NCBI GenBank assembly: GCA_041584475.1
Contig: JBFHDX010000179.1
Coordinates: 1 to 5,271 of the forward strand
DNA from: JBFHDX01 sp041584475
GTDB taxonomy: Bacteria > Pseudomonadota > Alphaproteobacteria > UBA8366 > JADFVY01
Direction: 5' to 3'
DNA length: 5,271 nucleotides
The notes under the pieces were generated by a model that was not told the origin of the DNA, searched no databases, and saw nothing but the letters and a program-made list of their open reading frames with translations. The position numbers were made by a program, and so were the translations under genes. Within the stretch, counting starts at the first letter, position 1. Each line of letters begins with the position of its first letter. Positions 1-4,777 of this stretch are shown here, piece after piece.

Positions 1-687
1 GGCCTGCAGCACCATCGCCGAATCGGTGTAGTAGGGGCCGTGCCGCGGGTCGACCCCCTGCGCGCCGACGCCCTTCAGCCATGTCGCCCAGTCGACCGAG
101 GCGTCGTCGTGGATCAGCGTGTGGTGGCGCAGATCGTCCGGCTCGCGCAGCGGCTGCTCGGCTTGCAGCAACGCCGGGCTGCAGACCGGGAAGATCTCCT
201 CGGTCATCAGGCGCACCGAAAGCAGCCCCGGATACTCGCCGCGGCCGTAGCGGATCGCCACGTCGACGTCGTCGCTGCGGAAGTCGACGAGGTGGATCGA
301 CGGGCTGACGCGCACGTCGATCTCGGGATGGCGCTGGCGGAAGCGGCCGAGCCGCGGCACCAGCCACTTCCAGGCGAAGGACGGCAGCACGCTGACGGTC
401 AGCGGCCCGGCCGAGCCCGGCGCCGCCAGCCGCTCCATGCCATCGGCGAGGTGGGCGAGCGCCTTCTGCACCGCGGAGAGCAGCTCCTGGCCCTCCTCGG
501 TCAGGCGGATCGCCCGGTTGAGCCGGCGGAACAGGCGGACGCCGATCGCCTCCTCGAGCGTCTTGATCTGGTGGCTGACCGCCGCCTGCGTCACGTTCAG
601 CTCGTCCGCGGCGCGCGTGAAGCTGAGGTGACGCGCGGCGGCCTCGAAGGCGCGGAGCGTGTTCATCGGCGGCAAGCGGCGGGCCAT
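1..687 (-). CDS. LysR-family transcriptional regulator, GcvA-like (3' end outside window)
   Basis: DNA-binding regulator; 229 codons are visible and the frame is still open at the left edge. Residues 8-67 form the LysR winged helix-turn-helix, with the conserved stretch LSFTRAADELNVTQAAVSHQ (21-40) followed by IKTLEEAIGVRLFRR. The effector-binding domain starts near residue 95 (GPLTVSVLPSFAWKWLVPRL), and DVAIRYGRGEYPGL (142-155) and PYYTDSAMVLQA (218-229) are typical of the GcvA subgroup. Family members are about 300 residues, so roughly 70 are missing. The ATG at 687 is preferred to the one at 666 because the subgroup usually begins M-x-R-R-L-P-P before the HTH; the Shine-Dalgarno sequence is weak. 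The gene is divergent from the DUF1127/transporter pair, which is the usual placing of a LysR regulator and its targets. GcvA-like is a subfamily label only: nothing here indicates glycine-cleavage control, and the effector is unknown. Confidence 0.95.
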   Translation of the reverse strand, partial: MARRLPPMNTLRAFEAAARHLSFTRAADELNVTQAAVSHQIKTLEEAIGVRLFRRLNRAIRLTEEGQELLSAVQKALAHLADGMERLAAPGSAGPLTVSVLPSFAWKWLVPRLGRFRQRHPEIDVRVSPSIHLVDFRSDDVDVAIRYGRGEYPGLLSVRLMTEEIFPVCSPALLQAEQPLREPDDLRHHTLIHDDASVDWATWLKGVGAQGVDPRHGPYYTDSAMVLQA

Positions 688-717
688 CGCGGCGCGATCC
701 GGCAAAGATTCGGATTA

Positions 718-744
718 ATTTCTCTTATCCGTTAGATGAGAAAT
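718..744. promoter_or_regulatory. Dyad in the lysR/DUF1127 divergent region, candidate LysR operator
   Basis: ATTTCTC (718-724) and GAGAAAT (738-744) are a perfect 7-bp inverted repeat with a 13-nt spacer. A second dyad, offset by half a base pair, lies inside it: TCTTATC (723-729) and GATGAGA (735-741), 6 of 7 pairs matching around a 5-nt spacer. The site is AT-rich in GC-rich surroundings and lies just upstream of the rightward -35 element. LysR proteins typically bind imperfect AT-rich dyads (T-N11-A type) in such divergent regions. The exact T-N11-A spacing is not cleanly met, so the assignment to this regulator is an inference. Confidence 0.5.
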
Positions 745-750
745 GATCCT

Positions 751-779
751 TTGTCAATCGCCCGAAGCGCCCTTAATTT
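751..779 (+). promoter_or_regulatory. Candidate sigma70-type promoter for the DUF1127/transporter unit
   Basis: TTGTCA (751-756) is followed, after 17 nt, by TAATTT (774-779), which would start transcription near 786 and give a leader of about 65 nt to the ATG at 851. The same bases read on the other strand contain a perfect TTGACA (757-752) directed towards lysR, though only a poor -10 (TAACGG) follows it at 17 nt. The -35 elements of the two divergent units may therefore overlap, so one bound regulator could affect both. Confidence 0.4.
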
Positions 780-850
780 CAGCGTCAAGAGCAGGGAAAA
801 CCTGTGCAACTTACCCACACGACGCAACGCTTTCGATTAGGAGAAGAGGG

Positions 851-1084
851 ATGAACATCTACACCGACCTGCACGTCGCGCAGCACCCGGCGGTAGCGTC
901 CGCCTCGCTGAAGACGACCGTCGCCGGTGTCCTTTCCCGGCTGCTGGCCACGCTCGATCTGTGGTATGAGAGGCACCACCAGCGCCGCCAGCTCGAGCTG
1001 CTCGACGACCGGCTGCTGCGCGATATCGGCCTCGACCGGGCGTCCGCCTGGCACGAGGCGTCCAAGCCGTTCTGGCAGGCCTGA
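851..1084 (+). CDS. DUF1127 domain small protein
   Basis: A 77-residue, Arg-rich protein with no signal peptide. The C-terminal half is a clear DUF1127 (YjiS-like) motif: WYERHHQRRQLELLDDRLLRD at 38-58, then IGLDRASAWHEASKPFW to residue 75, matching the family pattern of an aromatic/Arg-rich helix, L-D-D-R-L-L-x-D-I-G-L and a terminal K-P-F-W. The N-terminal half (1-35) is variable, as usual for the longer alphaproteobacterial members. Start: AGGAG at 839-843 lies 7 nt before the ATG at 851; an upstream in-frame ATG at 743 lacks this support and would run through the promoter region. DUF1127 proteins have been linked in some bacteria to RNA-related and stress or nutrient responses, but no general function is established. 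It lies opposite a LysR gene and 20 nt before a transporter gene, so co-transcription is likely. Confidence 0.92.
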   Translation: MNIYTDLHVAQHPAVASASLKTTVAGVLSRLLATLDLWYERHHQRRQLELLDDRLLRDIGLDRASAWHEASKPFWQA

Positions 1085-1104
1085 GCCGGGGAAACGGGGA
1101 GCCG

Positions 1105-2031
1105 TTGGGGAACCACCTGCTGTACGCCGCGACCGTGCTGATCTGGGGCTCGACCTGGTATGCGATCAAGCTCCAGCTCGGCACGGTCGAACCGGACCTG
1201 TCGGTCGCCTACCGCTTCCTCATCGCGGCGGGCGTGCTGATCGCCTTCTGCCTCGCCACCGGCCGCAGCCTGCGTTTCGCGCCGCGGCACCACCTCTTCA
1301 TCGCGGCCCAGGGCCTGTTTCTGTTCTCGCTCAACTACTTCCTGTTCTACCACGCGACCTTCCACCTCACGACCGGCGTCATCGCCGTCGTGTTCTCGCT
1401 GATCCTGCTGATGAACATGCTGAACGGCGCGTTGCTGTTCGGCAGCGTGGTCGACCGCCGCGTGCTCGTCGCCGCGCTGCTCGGGCTCCTCGGCATCGTC
1501 CTCGTGTTCCGGCGCGAGCTGGCGGCGCTCGATCCGACCAGCGGGCCGGTGATCGGCCTCGCGCTGTCGATCGTCGCCACCTACTCCGCCTCGCTCGGCA
1601 ACATGGCGTCGCTGCGCAACCAGCGCGCCGGCCTGCCGGTGATCGAGGTCAACGCGCTCGGCATGGCCTACGGCGCCGCCTTCACGCTCGCCTTCGCGCT
1701 GCTGCGCGGCGCGCCGCTCGCGTTCGACGCCTCGCCCGCCTATGTCGGCTCGCTCGCCTATCTGGCGATCTTCGGCTCGGTGCTGGCGTTCGGCTTCTAC
1801 CTGACGCTGCTCGGCCGCATCGGCGCCGACCGCGCCGCCTACGCGGCGGTGCTGTTCCCGGTGGTGGCGCTGGTCATCTCGACGGTCGTCGAGGACTATC
1901 GCTGGAACGCGCCGGCGCTGGTCGGCGTCGCGCTGATCCTCGGCGGCAACCTGCTGGCGCTGGCGCCGCCGCGCAAACGCCCGCTCGCCGCCGAAGCGGC
2001 GGCCCCTCAGCCCGCCGAGCCGGCCGGATAG
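1105..2031 (+). CDS. EamA/DMT-family transporter (ten transmembrane helices)
   Basis: Inner-membrane permease of the drug/metabolite transporter superfamily, 308 residues, made of two EamA repeats. Hydrophobic segments fall at about 4-22, 34-52, 65-83, 91-113, 119-136, 147-165, 182-200, 212-234, 244-262 and 268-287, giving the usual 10-helix layout. Recognisable signatures are LIWGSTWYAIKLQLG near the N-terminus (helix 1) and LGRIGADRAAYAAVLFPVVA in the second repeat (236-255). The tail after residue 288 is charged, then Ala/Pro-rich and probably cytoplasmic. The start is a TTG at 1105: family members begin just before this first helix, no ATG or GTG fits there, and G-rich sequence (1087-1101) precedes it. 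It lies 20 nt after the DUF1127 stop, so the two are probably one operon. The substrate cannot be inferred; relatives export amino acids, metabolites or toxic compounds. The 3' end overlaps the convergent methyltransferase gene. Confidence 0.93.
   Translation: MGNHLLYAATVLIWGSTWYAIKLQLGTVEPDLSVAYRFLIAAGVLIAFCLATGRSLRFAPRHHLFIAAQGLFLFSLNYFLFYHATFHLTTGVIAVVFSLILLMNMLNGALLFGSVVDRRVLVAALLGLLGIVLVFRRELAALDPTSGPVIGLALSIVATYSASLGNMASLRNQRAGLPVIEVNALGMAYGAAFTLAFALLRGAPLAFDASPAYVGSLAYLAIFGSVLAFGFYLTLLGRIGADRAAYAAVLFPVVALVISTVVEDYRWNAPALVGVALILGGNLLALAPPRKRPLAAEAAAPQPAEPAG
2007..2031. other. Tail-to-tail overlap of two convergent genes
   Basis: The transporter gene ends with TAG at 2029-2031, while the opposite-strand methyltransferase gene ends with TGA read from 2009 to 2007. 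The last eight codons of each gene therefore share 25 bp, and no intrinsic terminator hairpin with a T run is visible nearby on either strand. Transcripts of the two units must overlap or end by factor-dependent termination. Confidence 0.85.
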
Positions 2032-3236
2032 CGCAGCAGCATCTGGTTCATGCCGTTCAGCGAGCGGTACAGCGCCGCGAACTGCCGGCGGAAATCCTCG
2101 TCCGTCGCCGCCGCCCCGAGTGCGGCCCGGATCTCCGCGACGCTGCGGACGCCGTCGACGTGACCGAGAATGGCAGCGCCGAGCGGCGGCAGGCGCAGCG
2201 TCACGCCGATGCCGTCACCGCCGAGCTTGACCGAGCCGTCCGACCCGATCGCAGCGGCGAGCGCCGGCCCGTCGATCTCGCGCAGCACCGGCACCGCCGC
2301 GTCGGACGGCCGCGCCACCGTCTCGCCGCGGCGCCCGGCCGGCACGCAATAGACACTGTGCTTGTGCATCGCCCCCGACAGCAGCTCGGCGAAGGCGCAA
2401 CGGTCGAGCCAGTCGAGACGGCGCAAGCGCGCGCGCAACGCCTTGTCGCGGATGTAGGTGTCCGGTTCGTACATCGCCGGCACCATGAAGGCGACCGGGC
2501 GGAGCGCCGCCCGCTCCAGCTCGGCGACGAGTTCCGGCACCCGGTAGGCGCGGTCGCGGCCGTGCAGCAGCAGGTCGAACAGCGCCGCGTCCTCGCGCCG
2601 GTGGTCGCCGACGATCGGGTTGCGCCGCAGCCAGTTGGTCGGCGGCAGGGCATCGATCAGCCGCCGGGCGACGGCGACGCGCTCGGCGCTCGAGCCGTCG
2701 GCGGCGATCGCCCGCAGCATCGCCTGGGCGTGGTAGACGCCGGTGCGGCCGAGCTCGCCATAGACCATGAGGCCGATTCCGCCGTCCGCGCTGCACGCCT
2801 CGGCGAGCGCCCCGAACCCCGCGGACGGGTCGGGCAGGTGGTGCAGCACGCCGCAGCAGTCGATGTAGTCGAAGCGTCCGTAATCAGGGGCGTCGAGCAG
2901 CGAGCCGGTGTGGAACTCGATGGCGTCGAGGCCGCGTATGCGGGCCCGCTCCTCGGCGACGCGCCGGCTCGCGCGCGACAGATCGAGATAGACGATCTCG
3001 GCCGGACAGCCGGCGTCGGCCAGCTGCTGCGCCAGCATGATCAGCGCGTCGCCGGTGCCGCCGCCGGCGACGAGCACCCGGAACGGCCGCGACCAGTCGC
3101 GGCGCCCGGCGAACACGTAGTGGTCGATCTCGAGGATGTGGCTGGGCGTGCCGACCAGCAGGCGCTTGCGCTCGTCGTCGGGATTGCGCGGCGGGTAGGG
3201 CAGGTCCTCGTACTGGTCGCGCACCGGGTCGGTCAT
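2007..3236 (-). CDS. Class I SAM-dependent methyltransferase with extra C-terminal domain
   Basis: A 409-residue soluble protein. An N-terminal segment QYEDLPYPPRNPDDE (8-22) resembles the Q-Y-E-x-x-P-Y-P leader seen before some bacterial methyltransferase domains. The Rossmann core follows: motif I VLVAGGGTGDA (54-64) binds S-adenosylmethionine, the acidic residue after strand 2 is D85 in VYLDLS, and FDYIDCCGVLHHLPDP (122-137) is the motif IV/post-IV region. Residues 300-409 form an additional domain containing LPPLGAAILGHVDGVRSVAEI (350-370), whose pattern recalls the small PqqD/winged-helix fold; this resemblance is by eye only. The ATG at 3236 is chosen because the conserved leader starts right after it and it lies 4 nt beyond the oxidoreductase stop; upstream in-frame sequence is Arg/Ser-rich shadow coding. 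There is no clear Shine-Dalgarno, so translational coupling is likely. The methyl acceptor is unknown. Confidence 0.9.
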   Translation of the reverse strand: MTDPVRDQYEDLPYPPRNPDDERKRLLVGTPSHILEIDHYVFAGRRDWSRPFRVLVAGGGTGDALIMLAQQLADAGCPAEIVYLDLSRASRRVAEERARIRGLDAIEFHTGSLLDAPDYGRFDYIDCCGVLHHLPDPSAGFGALAEACSADGGIGLMVYGELGRTGVYHAQAMLRAIAADGSSAERVAVARRLIDALPPTNWLRRNPIVGDHRREDAALFDLLLHGRDRAYRVPELVAELERAALRPVAFMVPAMYEPDTYIRDKALRARLRRLDWLDRCAFAELLSGAMHKHSVYCVPAGRRGETVARPSDAAVPVLREIDGPALAAAIGSDGSVKLGGDGIGVTLRLPPLGAAILGHVDGVRSVAEIRAALGAAATDEDFRRQFAALYRSLNGMNQMLLRYPAGSAG

Positions 3237-3240
3237 CGGG

Positions 3241-4221
3241 CTAGTCGCCCATGGTGATGATCGTCTTGCCGATCGCCTTGCGGTCGAGGACGTGCGCCAG
3301 TGCCGCCTTCGTCTCCTCGAGCGGGAAGGTCGCACCGACGAGCGGCTTCAGCCTGCCGTCGAGATACAGCCGCTCGAGGCCGGCGAACGAATCGCGCAGC
3401 ACCTGGAGACCGTGCGTCGCGTAGGCGCCCCAGTAGTAGCCGACCGCCGAGATGTTCTTGACCAGCAGGATGTTCGCCGGGATGCGCGGGATCTTGCCGC
3501 TGGCGAAGCCGACGATGATGATGCGCGCCTCGAACGCGGCGCAGCGCAGCGAGGCGGCGAACGCGTCGCCGCCGACCGGGTCGTAGATGACGTCGGCGCC
3601 GTGCCCGCCGGTCAGCGCCCTGACCCGCTCGTGAACCACCTCGCGTGTCGGGTCGATCACGTGATCCGCGCCGTATCGCTTGGCGACCTCGCGCTTCTCG
3701 GGAGTCGAGGCGGTGGCGATGACCCTGGCGCCGAGCGCCTTGCCGATCTCGACGGCCGTCAGCCCGGCACCGCCGGCGGCGCCGTGGACGAGCAGCGTCT
3801 CGCCGCGTTCCAGCTTTGTGCGGTGGGTCAGGGCCACGTGGCTCGTTCCGTAGACGATCGGAACGCCGGCCGCTTCCTCGTAGCTCATGCCGTCGGGGAC
3901 GCGCATGATCCGGTCCCAGCCGGCGATCGCCTCCTCGGCGAAGCCCCCGTGATCGAGTACGGCGATGGCGCGGTCACCGGGCTTGAACCAGCGGATTTCG
4001 GCGCCGGTCTCGACGACGTCGCCGGCGATTTCCATGCCCGGCGTGAATGGCAGACCCGGCGTTGCCTGGTACTTGCCGCGGATCATCAGCGTGTCGGCGA
4101 AATTGACCCCGGCGGCGCGTACTCGAATGCGCACCTCCTTCGGCCCGGGCGCGGGCGAGGCCATGTCGACAAGCTTCAGCGCCTCGGGCCCGCCGAACTC
4201 CTCGATCCTGATCGCACGCAT
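3241..4221 (-). CDS. NADPH:quinone oxidoreductase-type dehydrogenase (zinc-less MDR superfamily)
   Basis: A cytoplasmic NAD(P)H-dependent oxidoreductase of 326 residues, a normal length for the quinone oxidoreductase group of the medium-chain dehydrogenases. The N-terminal GroES-like domain shows VRAAGVNFADTLMIRGKY (34-51) and LPFTPGMEIAGDVVETG (57-73). The cofactor domain carries LLVHGAAGGAGLTAVEIGKA (143-162), the A-A-G-G-x-G form of the dinucleotide-binding loop, then GARVIATASTPEKREVAKRY with the basic residues common in NADPH-binding members, and YDPVGGDAF (213-221). Zinc-ligand cysteines are absent, as expected for this group. The ATG at 4221 fits the family start MRAIRIEEFGGPE and has GGGGAGA (4237-4231) upstream; an in-frame ATG at 4293 would add 24 atypical residues. 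First gene of an operon with the methyltransferase. Relatives reduce quinones or alpha,beta-unsaturated carbonyls or act on acyl-CoA thioesters; the substrate is unknown here. Confidence 0.94.
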   Translation of the reverse strand: MRAIRIEEFGGPEALKLVDMASPAPGPKEVRIRVRAAGVNFADTLMIRGKYQATPGLPFTPGMEIAGDVVETGAEIRWFKPGDRAIAVLDHGGFAEEAIAGWDRIMRVPDGMSYEEAAGVPIVYGTSHVALTHRTKLERGETLLVHGAAGGAGLTAVEIGKALGARVIATASTPEKREVAKRYGADHVIDPTREVVHERVRALTGGHGADVIYDPVGGDAFAASLRCAAFEARIIIVGFASGKIPRIPANILLVKNISAVGYYWGAYATHGLQVLRDSFAGLERLYLDGRLKPLVGATFPLEETKAALAHVLDRKAIGKTIITMGD

Positions 4222-4364
4222 TCCGCCGTCTCTCCCCGGCCCGCCGCTTCGTGCCGAGAAGGCCATTCTTCGCCACAAATTGCAAGGGCCCAACCAAGGC
4301 GTCGCGGCATCTTGATCGTTATTTCGCCAGCTGGCCGAAATGCGGAATCAATGCTCGCGCAAAA

Positions 4365-4392
4365 AGTATAGAGGCTAAAAGATTTGATCCAA
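4365..4392 (-). promoter_or_regulatory. Candidate promoter for the oxidoreductase-methyltransferase operon
   Basis: On the minus strand, TATACT (4370-4365) matches five of six bases of the sigma70 -10 consensus. TTGGAT (4392-4387) lies 16 nt upstream as a weak -35. Transcription would begin near 4358, leaving a leader of about 137 nt to the ATG at 4221. The proposed -35 lies inside the FNR/FixK dyad (4382-4399), so a bound regulator would be expected to block this promoter. The region from 4222 to 4360 holds nothing else I can identify. Confidence 0.4.
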
Positions 4393-4399
4393 ATCAAAT
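4382..4399. promoter_or_regulatory. Perfect FNR/FixK-type (Crp-FNR family) operator
   Basis: ATTTGATCCAAATCAAAT is a perfect 18-bp palindrome (7-bp arms, 4-nt centre). It contains TTGAT-N4-ATCAA, the full consensus for FNR, Anr and FixK-type oxygen-responsive regulators. It sits in a short AT-rich island (about 4355-4425) in otherwise GC-rich DNA, between the divergent oxidoreductase and cytochrome genes. Its centre (4390.5) is 169 nt from the oxidoreductase start and 387 nt from the cytochrome start. Multiheme cytochrome genes are classic targets of such regulators; the related pio operon of Rhodopseudomonas palustris is FixK-controlled. Which protein binds here cannot be read from the window. 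Confidence 0.85.
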
Positions 4400-4415
4400 T
4401 CCCGTAAAAAGAATC

Positions 4416-4425
4416 TCAATTAACC
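4416..4425 (+). promoter_or_regulatory. Possible activator-dependent -10 region for the cytochrome gene
   Basis: Class II activation by FNR-type proteins places the site centre at -41.5, which predicts a start at 4432 and a -10 hexamer at 4420-4425. The sequence there is TTAACC, within the AT-rich TCAATTAACC; the match to TATAAT is poor, as is common for activator-dependent promoters. This is a spacing argument rather than a strong promoter match. Confidence 0.25.
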
Positions 4426-4431
4426 GCTTGG

Positions 4432-4777
4432 TAACGATCGGCGTCGTAACACTGGCGAAAGTCCGTACACGAACAAGGTTTTTTTCGCTCGTTCAGGTCG
4501 TGGTCACGCCAATGCCCAATGCTCCCGCAATCCGCCCGCAGCAGGCGCGGAGCGCCTTATCGTCAGGGATTCTCGATGCCGCTGCGGCCGTTCTGGCCGG
4601 AAGATCCGGCGCGGGACGAAGGCCGCCATCGCTGAAAGCGGGGTGGAAATATCCCGCAAAAGTAGAATTCCGCCGCGCGTCCCGGCACGCGGCGAGCAGT
4701 CCGTGGTGGCGCCGCCGCTCCCGCGTGACGGCGCGTTTAACCACCGAATCACCCAACTTGCACCTGGAGGGGAACCG
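4432..4777 (+). other. Long non-coding leader or intergenic stretch before the cytochrome gene
   Basis: No convincing gene lies here. An open frame from ATG 4512 to the TGA at 4779-4781 has a mixed third-position composition unlike the strongly G/C-ending codons of the neighbouring genes and has no ribosome site. Visible structure includes GCCGGA-AGA-TCCGGC (4596-4610), which competes for bases with CGGCC/GGCCG (4585-4599), and GCGGG/CCCGC (4638-4657). If the cytochrome is transcribed from next to the FNR box, all of this would be a 346-nt mRNA leader. GC-rich DNA forms short hairpins by chance, so a function is not claimed. Confidence 0.4.
4703..4744 (+). other. Imperfect hairpin just upstream of the cytochrome ribosome-binding site
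   Basis: GTGGT (4703-4707) can pair with ACCAC (4740-4744), and GCGCCG (4709-4714) with CGGCGC (4729-4734). This gives 11 pairs, with an asymmetric internal loop and a 14-nt apical loop. It ends 21 nt before the GGAGG (4766-4770) of the cytochrome gene. It has no T run, so it is not an intrinsic terminator; a role in mRNA stability or translation is possible but unproven. Confidence 0.3.

Noticed and set aside
40..735. A 231-codon rightward open frame opposite the LysR gene.
   Set aside because: The minus strand encodes an unmistakable LysR protein through the left edge; this frame is its shadow and runs into the AT-rich divergent promoter region.
927..3257. A 776-codon rightward open frame across the DUF1127, transporter and methyltransferase genes.
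   Set aside because: It is out of frame with the first two genes and antisense to the third; the translation is Arg/Ala/Pro-rich with no domain pattern. It is a high-GC shadow.
4312..4325. TTGAT-N4-ATTTC as a second FNR-type half-site.
   Set aside because: The left half is perfect but only two of five bases match in the right half, which is easily reached by chance.
4333..4343. TGGCCGAAATGC as a sigma54 (-24/-12) promoter.
   Set aside because: GG and GC are separated by 7 nt instead of the required 10.
3292..4371. A 359-codon rightward open frame opposite the oxidoreductase gene.
   Set aside because: The opposite strand encodes a full-length, motif-complete dehydrogenase; this frame is its low-complexity mirror.
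4431..4450. Direct repeat GTAAC (4431-4435 and 4446-4450) as a regulator site.
   Set aside because: Five-base repeats 15 bp apart do not fit helical phasing of a known site that I can name; probably chance.
4479..4485. Run of seven T as an intrinsic terminator.
   Set aside because: No stable GC-rich hairpin precedes it on the plus strand, and no rightward gene ends nearby.
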